DNA of 37,318 bases, taken from Pseudomonadota bacterium. GTDB lineage: Bacteria; Pseudomonadota; Gammaproteobacteria; Xanthomonadales; Xanthomonadaceae. The translations under genes were made by a program, and so were the position numbers. The stretch covers positions 1 through 37,318 of the forward strand of contig JAFEBW010000046.1 of the NCBI GenBank assembly GCA_018242445.1. The letters are read 5' to 3'. Below the pieces are notes generated by a model. That model did not search any database, had not been told where the DNA came from, and was given only the letters and a program-made list of their open reading frames with translations. Below are positions 1-8,150 of this stretch, piece by piece. Within the stretch, counting starts at the first letter, position 1, and each line of letters starts with the position of its first letter.

Positions 1-94
1 CCGCCGGCGACTCGCCCTCGGCCATCCGCTCCAGCGCAATGAACCGCATGGCTTCCAGGGTTTCGTGCGCCAACCCGCGACCGTCTCTTTTCAT
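1..94 (-). CDS. IS630-family transposase, N-terminal fragment (runs off the left edge)
   Basis: An open frame starts with ATG at 94 and runs off the window edge after 31 codons. It begins MKRDGRGLAHETLE and continues with a helix ending in ERMAEGESPA. This matches my knowledge of the N-terminus of IS630/Tc1-like transposases, which start M-K/R-x-D-x-R-x-L-x-H-x-T-L-E and then enter a helix-turn-helix that binds the element's ends. These enzymes move the element by a DDE cut-and-paste mechanism and insert at TA dinucleotides. Only the start is visible, so whether the transposase is intact cannot be judged. It lies immediately downstream of a truncated PIN gene in the same orientation, consistent with insertion into that gene. 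Confidence 0.7.
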   Translation of the reverse strand, partial: MKRDGRGLAHETLEAMRFIALERMAEGESPA

Positions 95-145
95 GCAGGC
101 ATGGACAATGCCAGCTCTCAATCTGCTCCCCCAAATTACTGATCT
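1..145 (-). mobile_element. Left-truncated IS630-like insertion sequence, right end near 136-150
   Basis: The transposase start at 94 lies about 45-50 nt from the point where the PIN reading frame loses its expected continuation. This spacing is usual between an IS end and its transposase start. TA dinucleotides, the IS630 target, occur in this zone, at 145-146 and 151-152. The other end is outside the window, so the terminal inverted repeat could not be verified and the exact boundary is approximate. Confidence 0.5.
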
Positions 146-372
146 ATGAGTAATGGGTGCAGGCGATAGCCGCTGCGTTCGCCCAGTGCAAGGAAGCCTT
201 GCACGGCAGCGCTGCCGCAGCGAGCGCCGAGGAAATACACGGTTTCCATCAACACCGGCCGGGTCAGCAGCAGTTGCTCGCGCAGACCGCGCGAGACCTC
301 GACCGCCCGCGCATGGTGGCGGTCGTCGCGATCGAACAGGGCGATCCAGTAGCCGCTGTCGGCGAGGATCAC
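136..372 (-). pseudogene. PIN-domain (VapC-like) ribonuclease toxin, C-terminally truncated
   Basis: The 78-aa product starts at GTG (372) and reads MILADSGYWIALFDRDD, the typical start of a PIN-domain nuclease with its first acidic metal ligand (Asp5). The second conserved acidic residue is in LMETVYFLG (Glu43). PIN proteins of this type are usually 125-140 aa, and the C-terminal acidic residues that complete the Mg-binding site are absent here. The frame ends shortly after GYRLHPLLID, where the IS630-like sequence begins, so the gene is probably inactivated. The GTG overlaps (GTGA) the stop of an upstream open frame ending VNRKLGTR. That frame looks like the tail of an antitoxin, but it has an in-frame stop at 450-452 and no clear start. 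Codons 373-516 therefore hold at most an antitoxin remnant. Confidence 0.65.
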
Positions 373-516
373 CGCGTGCCCAGCTTGCGATTCACGGCGT
401 CGGCCACGACCTGCTTCACGCTGGCCGTTGCAGCCGGGTCGCCGCCGGATCAGGCCCCGACCAGCCCCAGCGCCTGCGCCGCATCGGCGGATGGCGCTCC
501 GCTCGCAGCATGAAGG

Positions 517-2427
517 TCAGCGCGCGGCGAGCTTCGGGCCTACCGGCGGCGCTGCCAGCATGGGCCAGCGGGTAAGCAGGGCGGCGCGCACGCCTGCGGT
601 GTCGAGGCCGGCCTGCGCGAGCACCTGTTCGCGGCTGGCGTGTTCCAGCCATGCATCGGGCAAGCCGAGGTGCTGGATCGGCAGCTTGATGCCTTCGCCG
701 GCGAGCAGTTCGGCGACAGCGCTGCCAGCCCCACCCATCACCGCGTTGTCTTCCAGCGTCACCAAGCCGACGTGGCTGCGCGACAGCTCCAGCAGCAGGC
801 TGCGGTCGAGCGGCTTGATGAAGCGCATGTTGACCACGGTGAGATCGAACTCGCGGCCCACGTCCTCGGCTACCGGCACGAGCGCTCCGAAAGCCAGCAG
901 GGCGATGCGCGTGCCGCGGCGGCGCACCAGCGCCTGCCCGATCGGGATCGTGTCCAGCGATGCTTCGATGGCCGCACCGGGGCCGTTGCCGCGCGGGTAG
1001 CGCACCGCCGCCGGGCCTTCGTGGTGGAATCCGGTGGTGAGCATCTTGCGGCATTCGTTCTCGTCGGCCGGCGCCATCACCACCATGTTGGGGATGCAGC
1101 GCAGGTAGGACAGGTCGAAGCTGCCCGCATGCGTGGCGCCGTCGGGGCCGACCACGCCGCCGCGGTCGATCGCCAGCAGCACGTCGAGGTTCTGCAGGGC
1201 CACGTCGTGGATGAGCTGGTCGTAGGCGCGCTGCAGGAAGGTCGAATAGATCGCCACGACGGGTTTGGCGCCCGCGCAAGCCATGCCGGCGGCGAGCGTC
1301 ACCGCATGCTGCTCGGCGATGGCCACGTCGAAATAGCGTTGCGGGTATTCCTTGCTGAAACGCACCAGTCCCGAGCCTTCGCGCATCGCCGGGGTGATGC
1401 CCAACAGGCGCGGGTCGGCGGCGGCCATGTCGCACAGCCAGTCGCCGAAGATGTCGGTGTAGGTCGGCTTCTTCGGGCCGCCCTTGCTGACCATGCCCTT
1501 GGACGGATCGAAAGGGCCGACCGCGTGATAGCCGATCTGGTCGCCCTCGGCCAGTTCGAAACCCTTGCCCTTGGTGGTGATGACGTGCAGCAGTTGCGGG
1601 CCTTTCAAGCCCTTGAGGGTCTTCAGCGCGGTCAGCAGGGCCGGGATGTCGTGGCCGTCCAGCGGGCCGGTGTAGTGGAAGCCCATCTCCTCGAACAAGG
1701 TGGACGGCACGAACATGCCCTTCCAGTGTTCCTCCCAGCGGCGCATGAAACGCCCGGCCGGGCGACGGCGGCCGCCGAGCAGGCGCTTGCCGCTCTCGCG
1801 CACCGCGTTCATGGTGCGGCTGCTCATCAGACGGCCAAGCATCTTGGTCAGGCCGCCGACGTTTTCCGATATCGACATCCGGTTGTCGTTGAGGATCACC
1901 AGCAGGTTCGGCTCGGGATCCATGCCGCCGGCGTGGTTGAGCGCCTCGTAAGCCATGCCCGCGGTCATCGCGCCATCGCCGATCACCGCCACCACCTTGC
2001 GCGGATCGCCCACGCTGGCGAGCGCGACGGCCATGCCCAGCGCGGCCGAGATCGATGTGCTGGAATGGCCCACGCCGAAGGTGTCGTATTCGGATTCGTC
2101 GCGGCGCGGGAACGGCGCCACGCCATCCTTCTGCTTGACCGTGCCGATGCGGTCGCGGCGGCCGGACAGGATCTTGTGCGGATAGCACTGGTGGCCGACA
2201 TCCCAGACGAGGCGATCGTTCGGAGTGTCGTACAGGTAATGCAGGGCGAGGGTGAGTTCGATCACGCCCAGGCCGGCACCGAAATGCCCGCCGGAAGCGG
2301 CGACCGACTCGATCAGGTAGGCGCGCAGCTCCGCCGCGATCGCCGGCAGTTCGGCCTCGTTGAACTGCCGCAGATCCGCGGGCGTGTCGATGCGGGCGAG
2401 CCGCGGGTAGCGCTGGGCGTCGATCAT
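517..2427 (-). CDS. dxs: 1-deoxy-D-xylulose-5-phosphate synthase
   Basis: The 636-aa cytoplasmic protein has the normal DXS length. DXS condenses pyruvate and glyceraldehyde 3-phosphate, using thiamine diphosphate, in the first committed step of the MEP isoprenoid pathway. Visible motifs are [10 protein letters not shown] (residues 46-55, including the conserved His49), the ThDP/Mg site GDGAMTAG (150-157) followed by the Asn-rich [10 protein letters not shown], the transketolase-like [12 protein letters not shown] with the ThDP-activating Glu, and [15 protein letters not shown] in the second half. The ATG at 2427 gives the standard N-terminus; the ribosome-binding site is weak. No other isoprenoid gene (ispA, xseB) is adjacent on either side. 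The nearest upstream gene on the same strand is separated by a terminator-like hairpin, so dxs probably has its own promoter, which I could not identify. Confidence 0.97.
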   Translation of the reverse strand: MIDAQRYPRLARIDTPADLRQFNEAELPAIAAELRAYLIESVAASGGHFGAGLGVIELTLALHYLYDTPNDRLVWDVGHQCYPHKILSGRRDRIGTVKQKDGVAPFPRRDESEYDTFGVGHSSTSISAALGMAVALASVGDPRKVVAVIGDGAMTAGMAYEALNHAGGMDPEPNLLVILNDNRMSISENVGGLTKMLGRLMSSRTMNAVRESGKRLLGGRRRPAGRFMRRWEEHWKGMFVPSTLFEEMGFHYTGPLDGHDIPALLTALKTLKGLKGPQLLHVITTKGKGFELAEGDQIGYHAVGPFDPSKGMVSKGGPKKPTYTDIFGDWLCDMAAADPRLLGITPAMREGSGLVRFSKEYPQRYFDVAIAEQHAVTLAAGMACAGAKPVVAIYSTFLQRAYDQLIHDVALQNLDVLLAIDRGGVVGPDGATHAGSFDLSYLRCIPNMVVMAPADENECRKMLTTGFHHEGPAAVRYPRGNGPGAAIEASLDTIPIGQALVRRRGTRIALLAFGALVPVAEDVGREFDLTVVNMRFIKPLDRSLLLELSRSHVGLVTLEDNAVMGGAGSAVAELLAGEGIKLPIQHLGLPDAWLEHASREQVLAQAGLDTAGVRAALLTRWPMLAAPPVGPKLAAR

Positions 2428-2492
2428 GACCGGCTATTGTCGCCGCCTGCGCTGGCGCGGGCAAGGAACGGGTTTGACAGGAGCAGATTTGA

Positions 2493-2522
2493 AAGGAACG
2501 GGGCGGTCAGGTCCCGTTCCTT
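2493..2522 (-). terminator. Hairpin between the receiver-like gene and dxs
   Basis: A perfect 10-bp inverted repeat, AAGGAACGGG at 2493-2502 and its complement at 2513-2522, encloses a 10-nt loop. Read on the minus strand it lies just after the stop of the gene at 2531-3628 and is followed by TTTCAAAT, so it could terminate that transcript before dxs. A further direct copy of AAGGAACGGG lies at 2463-2472, so this may also be a small REP-like repeat. Confidence 0.5.
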
Positions 2523-2530
2523 GGGTCGCA

Positions 2531-3628
2531 TCAACGCCCGCCGCGCAGGCGGCTGAGCAGGCCGCCCGACTTGGTGCCGCCGGTCGTGCCGGATGGTTGC
2601 GATGGCACGGCCTCGGCGAACCCGGATTCGAGGCTGGCGTTGATGAAATCGTTGACATCCGACTGCGGCGTATCGCTGCGGATGGCGATGTCGGCCGGCG
2701 TGCCCGGCGCCTGCATCATCGCGGTGGCGATGCGCATGTGGCGCGGAAACTCGCGCTCGGCCTTGGGCCATTTGTTCAAGCGGTACTGGCTGTCGGGGTC
2801 GTAACCGGGTGCCAGTTCGCCACGTCCCTGCACGAGGGCGTACAGCCAGCGCAGGCGCGCCAGCGGTTGCATCACGTTGCTGCCGGTCAGGTGCTTGTTC
2901 ACCTCCGCGCCGGTCAGGGACTTCCAGCGATCCGCGCGCAAGCTGCCCAAATCGCAGTACGGCAGGTAGGGCTTGAGGGTCGGGCCGCCGATGTAGCTGT
3001 CCGAACGCGGGTCGATCACCAGCGACGGCGCATCCTCGATGTCCAGTTGCGATGGCCCGGACAGGCCGCCGGGTTGCAGGTAGTTCCACATCACCGGATC
3101 GCGCGAAGGTGGCGCAGCAGGTGGTGGGGTGGGCGCTGGATGCGGTGCCGGCGTGGTCGGTGCCGGGCGCGATGGCGGCTCGGCGGCGCGCTTGGCGGTC
3201 GGAGCCGGGCTGGCGGCGGGCTTGGGCGACGGCGTGGCCGGCGCGACTGGCGGCGCGACTGGCGGCGGAGCCGCGGGTGCAGCGGCGACCGCCGGATGCG
3301 ACCCGGTGATCGCGGCGGCATGGGTGACGTGTCCGGTGGCCGCCTGCCCCAGTGCGTAGACCAGCGAATCGACGGTCACCGGCCGCAGCAGCACCTGGTC
3401 GGCCTCGCAATCGGGATGCGAGGAAATCGCGATCACCTGCTTGGTCTTGTGCGCCTTCAGCCACGTCATGTGGCCGTACATGGATTCCATGTCCACCACG
3501 AGCACGCGCGCCTGCGCTTCATTCACCAGACTCCATTCGCCGCCGAGGCGGGAATTGACTTCCGTGAACAGGTGCTTGAGTTTGGCTTCCTCGGCGCGAT
3601 CCATTCCGGTGAAACAAATCGTAGGCAT
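2531..3628 (-). CDS. Uncharacterised protein: receiver-like N-terminus, Pro/Ala linker, conserved-looking C-terminal domain
   Basis: I do not recognise this 365-aa protein with confidence. I chose the ATG at 3628 because GGGGGAT sits at a good distance upstream; a longer frame from 3700 lacks such a signal. Residues 1-95 alternate hydrophobic strands and helices (ARVLVVDMESMYGH, then KQVIAISSHPDC, then VLLRPVTVDSL). This resembles a response-regulator receiver fold, with an acidic residue after the third strand and a K/R-P near the end, but the usual phosphorylation site is not evident. Residues about 97-175 are almost entirely Pro, Ala, Thr and Ser, a flexible linker. Residues 176-365 form a globular domain rich in Trp, Tyr and Arg, with no membrane segment or signal peptide. 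A two-part signalling adaptor in the cytoplasm is a reasonable inference. The gene lies between dxs and a LytTR regulator on the same strand. Confidence 0.75.
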   Translation of the reverse strand: MPTICFTGMDRAEEAKLKHLFTEVNSRLGGEWSLVNEAQARVLVVDMESMYGHMTWLKAHKTKQVIAISSHPDCEADQVLLRPVTVDSLVYALGQAATGHVTHAAAITGSHPAVAAAPAAPPPVAPPVAPATPSPKPAASPAPTAKRAAEPPSRPAPTTPAPHPAPTPPPAAPPSRDPVMWNYLQPGGLSGPSQLDIEDAPSLVIDPRSDSYIGGPTLKPYLPYCDLGSLRADRWKSLTGAEVNKHLTGSNVMQPLARLRWLYALVQGRGELAPGYDPDSQYRLNKWPKAEREFPRHMRIATAMMQAPGTPADIAIRSDTPQSDVNDFINASLESGFAEAVPSQPSGTTGGTKSGGLLSRLRGGR

Positions 3629-3821
3629 GGTGGTGATCCCCCGGCGGCACATCCAGCCGATACGAGGTTCAGTGTCATCCCATCCACGGCGATTCGTCAA
3701 CGCTGCCGTTGCGATTCTGCAGGTTGCGTCGGACTATTGCAGGATCGCGTATTGGGTTTCCGGCAGGTGCTGCGGGGTGCGTTGCCGGCAGAGAACGCTC
3801 GGCTAGTACGGCTACGCTGGC

Positions 3822-4715
3822 CTATCCCGTTCCCGCCCCGTTCGGTCGCGGCCCGCAGCGATCGCGCAGGGCGGCGCGGTAGCGCCGGCTGCACGGGATG
3901 GTGGCGCCGTCGCGCAGGCGCAAGCGGGCATCGCCGGTGTCCAGCGGCTCGATTTCGGCCAGATAGTCCAGGTTCACGAAATAGCCGCGATGCACGCGCG
4001 CGAAGCGCGCCGGATCCAGCCGTTCCTCGATGCCGGCCATGGTGCTGCGCAGCGGGTAGTCGCGGCCGCGAACGTGCAGGTTCACGTAGTTGCCGGAGGC
4101 TTGCAACCACTCGATCTCGCTGGCGTTGACGAGGAACTCCTTGCCCAGCTTGCGCACCAGAAATCGATCAGGGCGCTCCACCGGCTCCACCGGCGGGCCT
4201 TCGTCGGGCGCGGTCAGCAGGCGCGCCTCGCCCTGCTGGCGCAACAGCCACAGCCGCGACAGGCAGATCAGCACGATGATGAGGAAATAGCTGCGGATGT
4301 CCTTCAGGTATTCGTAACCGAAGTTCGGCCACCATCCGCCGAAGTCGTAGTGAAAGCCTGCAAGGCGATAGACCAGCTTGCGCAGGGCCACCATGCCCAG
4401 CACGTGCGCCGCGCTGAACGGCACGCTGGCCAGCAGGTGAAACGGCAGGTTGCGTCGCCACGTATCGAAGCGGAACGGCCAGTGCCGCTCCGCTGCCAGC
4501 ACGGCGGGTACGAGGGCGAGCATCAGCAGGGTGCTGCTGACCTCCCATACCCACGGCTCCCACGCATCGACGTGCGGGTTGTCCATCCGCGCGACGATGC
4601 CGTTGAACACCGTGTTGACCACGGCCAGCAACAGCCAGAAGGCGACCTCGAACGGCCGCCGCCAGCGGTGGAAATCCTGTAAACCGAAACCGGCAGGTTC
4701 GCCCATGGTCGGCAT
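3822..4715 (-). CDS. Membrane-anchored LytTR-family DNA-binding regulator
   Basis: The product is about 297 aa from the ATG at 4715; ATGs at 4706 and 4757 are alternatives and the start is uncertain. Three to four hydrophobic helices fill the first two thirds (VAFWLLLAVVNTVFNGIV, LLMLALVPAVLAA, FHLLASVPFSAAHVLG and YFLIIVLICLSRLWLL). A C-terminal LytTR domain follows (FLVRKLGKEFLVNASEIEWL, ASGNYVNLHVRG, FARVHRGYFVNLDYL). The sequence NYVNLHV followed by the R-V-H-R-x-x-x-V-N motif is diagnostic for LytTR domains, which bind tandem direct repeats. There is no receiver domain, so activity is probably controlled through the membrane part. The gene is divergent from an exported FAD oxidase, with a matching tandem repeat in between (4755-4785), suggesting autoregulation and control of the oxidase. 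Confidence 0.9.
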   Translation of the reverse strand: MPTMGEPAGFGLQDFHRWRRPFEVAFWLLLAVVNTVFNGIVARMDNPHVDAWEPWVWEVSSTLLMLALVPAVLAAERHWPFRFDTWRRNLPFHLLASVPFSAAHVLGMVALRKLVYRLAGFHYDFGGWWPNFGYEYLKDIRSYFLIIVLICLSRLWLLRQQGEARLLTAPDEGPPVEPVERPDRFLVRKLGKEFLVNASEIEWLQASGNYVNLHVRGRDYPLRSTMAGIEERLDPARFARVHRGYFVNLDYLAEIEPLDTGDARLRLRDGATIPCSRRYRAALRDRCGPRPNGAGTG

Positions 4716-4754
4716 TCTACGGAAACGGCCTTCCCGTTCGTCCCTGCTGCCCTC

Positions 4755-4785
4755 CATTCGTCACGCAGTGCTTGCATTCGGTCAC
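4755..4785. promoter_or_regulatory. Candidate LytTR operator: tandem CATTCG(G)TCAC
   Basis: CATTCGTCAC at 4755-4764 and CATTCGGTCAC at 4775-4785 are near-identical direct repeats whose starts are 20 nt apart, about two helical turns. LytTR regulators bind pairs of roughly 9-bp direct repeats with this kind of spacing. The pair lies in the divergent region between the LytTR gene and the FAD oxidase, 40 nt from the regulator's chosen start and about 70 nt from the oxidase start. Confidence 0.45.
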
Positions 4786-4853
4786 CTGGCGCTGGGCATG
4801 GGATGGATGCAGGTGAAACATAGGCTGCATCGACCCCGTGCCGGAGGATGCCC

Positions 4854-6677
4854 ATGCGTCGTCGCGATCTGCTCAAAGCCGCCCTCGCAGCCCCGTGGCT
4901 GCCCCTGCTCGCCAGAGCCGCCGGCGCGGCAGGAACCGATGTCGGCAGTGCGGGATCGCCTGTCTTTACGCGGGTGCGTCCGGGACAGGCAGGCTGGCCA
5001 GCGGCGGCAGTGTGGGAAGATTTGCGCGGTGCGGTCGGCGGCCACTTGTTGAAACTGGAATCGCCGTTTGCGGTCTGCCCGTCCGCCGCGTGTACCGCCG
5101 CCATGCACGCACTCGCCAATCCGTTCGCCGTGGGCGATGACCCCGCACTGACCCAGACCAGCGGCTGGGCCGACGCCTGGCTGTCGCAACCCAGCGCATA
5201 CGCTGTGGCTGCGGAGAACACCGCCGACGTGATCGCCGCCGTCAACTTCGCCCGCGAGCACCGCCTGCGGCTGGTGGTGAAAGGCGGTGGACACAGCTAT
5301 CAGGGCACCTCCGCAGCTCCCGATTCGCTGCTGGTGTGGACGCGCCACATGAACCAGATCAGCCTGCACGATGCCTTCGTGCCGCAGGGCTGCGCCGGTC
5401 GCGTGGCGGCGCAGCCGGCGGTGAGCGTGCAATCCGGAGCCATGTGGATCGACGCCTACGACGCGGTGACCACCCGCGGTGGCCGCTACGTGCAGGGCGG
5501 TGGCTGCACCACGGTCGGTGTGGCCGGGCTGGTGCAGAGCGGCGGCTTCGGCAGTTACTCCAAGTGCTGGGGCACGGCGGCGTCCAACCTGCTGGAAGCC
5601 GAGGTGGTCACCGCCGACGGGCAGGTGCGCATCGCCAATGCCTGCAACGAGCCGGAGCTGTTCTGGGCGCTCAAGGGCGGGGGCGGCGGCAGCATGGGTG
5701 TGGTCACGCGGATGACCTTGCGCACGTTCGACTTGCCCGAGTTCTTCGGCGGCATGGGCTTGAAAGTGCAGGCTGACTCGGACGCGGCGTATCGCGCTTT
5801 GATTGCGGCAGCAGTGGACTTCTACCAGCGCGCGCTGTTCAACCCGCACTGGGGCGAACAGATGAAGTTCAACGGTGGCAACACCCTGGACGTTTCGATG
5901 GCGTTTCAGGGCCTCAGCAAGCAACAGGTCGAGCAGGTGTGGGCGCCGTTCCTCGATTGGGTGCAAGCCCGCAAGGACTGTCGCATCACCAAACCCTTTC
6001 AGGCGCTGGCAGCGCCGGCACGCCACCTGTGGGACGCCGACTTCCTGCGCAAATACGCACCGGGCATCATCGTCACCGACGATCGCCCCAACGCGCCGCG
6101 TGCCCACTTCGTGTGGGCCGGCGACCGTGAGCAGGCGGGCTGGTTCATCCAGGGCTACCAGTCGGCCTGGCTGCCGGCTTCGTTGCTGCAACCCGGGCGG
6201 CAGGCGCAACTGGTGGATGCCTTGTTCGAGGCGGCGCAGCACCAGGGCGTCTCACTGCACTTCAACAAGGGATTGGCCGGCGCGCCCGCCGACGCGATTG
6301 CCCGTGCCCGCGACACCGCCACGCACCCGCAGGTCCTGGATGCCTTCGCGCTGGCCATCAGCGCCAGCGGCGACGATCCCGCCTTTCCCGGCATGCCCGG
6401 TGCGAAGCCCGATCTGGCCATGGCGCGGCGCATGGCTTCGAATGTCGAGAAGACGATGGCTCCGCTGCGTGCCGTGGCCCCGGATGCAGGATCTTACGTT
6501 TCGGAAAGCGACTACTTCCTGCGCGACTGGCAGCAGGGTTTCTGGGGTGGCAATTACCAGCGCCTCGCCGCGGCCAAACGCCAGTACGATCCCGATGGCC
6601 TGTTCTTCGTGCACCACGGCGTGGGCAGCGAAAACTGGAGCGAGGACGGCTTCACTCGCTTGGGCAACGCTGATTGA
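4854..6677 (+). CDS. Tat-exported FAD-binding oxidase, berberine-bridge (BBE) type
   Basis: The product is 607 aa from the ATG at 4854, six bases after GGAGG; the ATG at 4848 is too close to that site. The N-terminus MRRRDLLKAALAAPWLPLLA is a twin-arginine signal, so the enzyme should be folded with its FAD and exported to the periplasm. The FAD-binding type-4 (PCMH) domain covers roughly residues 100-300. It contains KGGGHSYQG with His147 and QGGGCTTVGVAG with Cys218, the two positions that tether FAD covalently in bicovalent BBE-like enzymes. The C-terminal BBE segment is present (GGNYQRLAAAKRQYDPDGLF). Family members oxidise sugars, alkaloids or phenolic alcohols with O2, and the substrate here is unknown. 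Divergence from the LytTR gene suggests LytTR control. Confidence 0.92.
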   Translation: MRRRDLLKAALAAPWLPLLARAAGAAGTDVGSAGSPVFTRVRPGQAGWPAAAVWEDLRGAVGGHLLKLESPFAVCPSAACTAAMHALANPFAVGDDPALTQTSGWADAWLSQPSAYAVAAENTADVIAAVNFAREHRLRLVVKGGGHSYQGTSAAPDSLLVWTRHMNQISLHDAFVPQGCAGRVAAQPAVSVQSGAMWIDAYDAVTTRGGRYVQGGGCTTVGVAGLVQSGGFGSYSKCWGTAASNLLEAEVVTADGQVRIANACNEPELFWALKGGGGGSMGVVTRMTLRTFDLPEFFGGMGLKVQADSDAAYRALIAAAVDFYQRALFNPHWGEQMKFNGGNTLDVSMAFQGLSKQQVEQVWAPFLDWVQARKDCRITKPFQALAAPARHLWDADFLRKYAPGIIVTDDRPNAPRAHFVWAGDREQAGWFIQGYQSAWLPASLLQPGRQAQLVDALFEAAQHQGVSLHFNKGLAGAPADAIARARDTATHPQVLDAFALAISASGDDPAFPGMPGAKPDLAMARRMASNVEKTMAPLRAVAPDAGSYVSESDYFLRDWQQGFWGGNYQRLAAAKRQYDPDGLFFVHHGVGSENWSEDGFTRLGNAD

Positions 6678-6690
6678 TGTGGCGTTGCCG

Positions 6691-6854
6691 GTCGGCCATG
6701 GATGGCCGACCACGAATCAGTCACGTAAGTGATTGATTCGTGAAAGCCGAGTCCGGGCATGTACCGGGCTCGGCGTGTGCTGATAATTCCAGGATGGAAT
6801 TATTCAGCGCTTACCAATGTAGACGCAAGGTTGGCCGGTGGTGCCGGCCAACCT
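6691..6854. repeat. Cluster of five consecutive hairpins between convergent genes
   Basis: The gap between the oxidase and the convergent thiolase gene contains five separate inverted repeats. (1) 6691-6710: 9-bp arms GTCGGCCAT with a 2-nt loop. (2) 6711-6742: 9-bp arms CACGAATCA, enclosing an inner TCAC/GTGA stem. (3) 6746-6774: 11-bp arms with one G-T wobble and loop GCATGTA. (4) 6779-6808: arms of about 13 bp with one bulge around TAATTCCA. (5) 6828-6854: perfect 11-bp arms AGGTTGGCCGG with loop TGGTG. The stems do not share a sequence, so they are not simple copies of one repeat. No strong T-run follows most of them. They may act as a bidirectional terminator or an mRNA-stabilising structure. 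Confidence 0.8.
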
Positions 6855-6880
6855 GAAGTGCCTGCGTATCCGGTGGAGCG

Positions 6881-8056
6881 TCAGGCGATCTCGATGGCGA
6901 TGGCCGTCGCCTCGCCGCCGCCGATGCACAGCGAAGCCACGCCGCGCTTGCCGCCGTTGGCGAGCAGGGCATGGATCAGGGTGACCACGAGGCGCGCACC
7001 GCTGGCGCCGATCGGGTGGCCGAGCGCGCAAGCGCCGCCGCGCACGTTGAGCTTGGCGTGCGGGATGCCCAGATCCTTCATCGGCGCCATCGCCACCACG
7101 GCGAAGGCTTCGTTGACCTCGAACAGATCCACGTCCTCCACCTTCCAGCCGGCCTTGGCGAGCACGTTGGAGATCGCGTTGACCGGCGCGGTGGTGAACC
7201 ACTCCGGCGCCTGCGCGTGGGTGGCGTGGGCGACGATGCGTGCCAGCGGCTTGAGGCCGCGACGGGCGGCTTCGTCGGCCGCCATCAGCACGGTGGCGGC
7301 GGCGCCGTCGGAAATCTTCGACGACGATGCGGCGGTGAGCACGCCTTCCTTGCCGAAGGCCGCGCGCAGGGTGGGGATCTTCGCCAGATCGATCTTGCCC
7401 GGTTCCTCGTCGGTGCCGACCACGACATCGCCCTTGCGGCCCTTCACGGTGACCGGCACGACTTCCGCAGCGAAAGCCTTGTCGGCGATCGCCTGCTGCG
7501 CGCGCCGCGCGCTTTCGGCCGAGAAAGCGTCCAGATCCTCGCGGGTGATCCCGTACTTGGCGCAGGCGGCATCGCCGAACACGCCCATCGCCTTGCCGTC
7601 GTAAGGGTTGGTCAGGCCGTCCCAGGCCATGTGGTCGAGGAACTCGGCGCTGCCGTAGCGGATGCCGGTGCGCGAGTTGTTGAGCAGGTGCGGGGCGTTG
7701 GTCATCGACTCCATGCCGCCGGCGACGACGACTTTGGACGAACCGGCCTTGATCGCATCGTGGCCGAACATGATCGCCTTCATGCCCGAGCCGCAGACCT
7801 TGTTGATGGTGGTGCAGCCGGCGGCGTCGGGGATCTTCGCCGCGCGCGAGGCCTGCCGCGCTGGAGCCTGACCGAGGCCGGCCGGCAGCACGCAGCCCAT
7901 GATGACCTCGTCCACCTGGTCGGCCGCGACGCCGGCGTGTTCGAGCGCGCCGGCGATGGCCGCAGCGCCCAGCGTCGGCGTGGGCACGCCGGTGAACTGG
8001 CCGAGGAAGGAACCGATGGCGGTGCGCTTGGCACCGACGATGACGACGTCGCTCAT
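6881..8056 (-). CDS. Acetyl-CoA acetyltransferase (thiolase)
   Basis: The 391-aa product is the standard length for biosynthetic or degradative thiolase II (AtoB/PhaA type). It interconverts two acetyl-CoA with acetoacetyl-CoA and CoA in the cytoplasm. The nucleophilic Cys88 lies in INKVCGSGMKA, the NEAF motif is in VNEAFAVVAM, His347 in CALGHPIGASGAR and the second active-site Cys377 in SLCIGGGEATA. All catalytic residues are therefore present. The ATG at 8056 follows a GGAG-like site. The gene stands alone: no acetoacetyl-CoA reductase, PHB synthase or fatty-acid oxidation partner is adjacent. Whether it serves ketone or fatty-acid breakdown, leucine degradation or polymer synthesis cannot be decided here. 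Confidence 0.95.
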   Translation of the reverse strand: MSDVVIVGAKRTAIGSFLGQFTGVPTPTLGAAAIAGALEHAGVAADQVDEVIMGCVLPAGLGQAPARQASRAAKIPDAAGCTTINKVCGSGMKAIMFGHDAIKAGSSKVVVAGGMESMTNAPHLLNNSRTGIRYGSAEFLDHMAWDGLTNPYDGKAMGVFGDAACAKYGITREDLDAFSAESARRAQQAIADKAFAAEVVPVTVKGRKGDVVVGTDEEPGKIDLAKIPTLRAAFGKEGVLTAASSSKISDGAAATVLMAADEAARRGLKPLARIVAHATHAQAPEWFTTAPVNAISNVLAKAGWKVEDVDLFEVNEAFAVVAMAPMKDLGIPHAKLNVRGGACALGHPIGASGARLVVTLIHALLANGGKRGVASLCIGGGEATAIAIEIA

Positions 8057-8150
8057 GGCGTGCTCCGGTGGGTGCGCCGGCGCGGGGCGGGCGCGGGTAG
8101 GGGAATCAGCCGACGATCATACGCCTTTCATGTTGCGGCGCGGCATGGGC

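Noticed and set aside
2426..4129. 567-aa plus-strand frame
   Set aside because: It is a shadow opposite the receiver-like and LytTR genes, which have clear domains on the minus strand.
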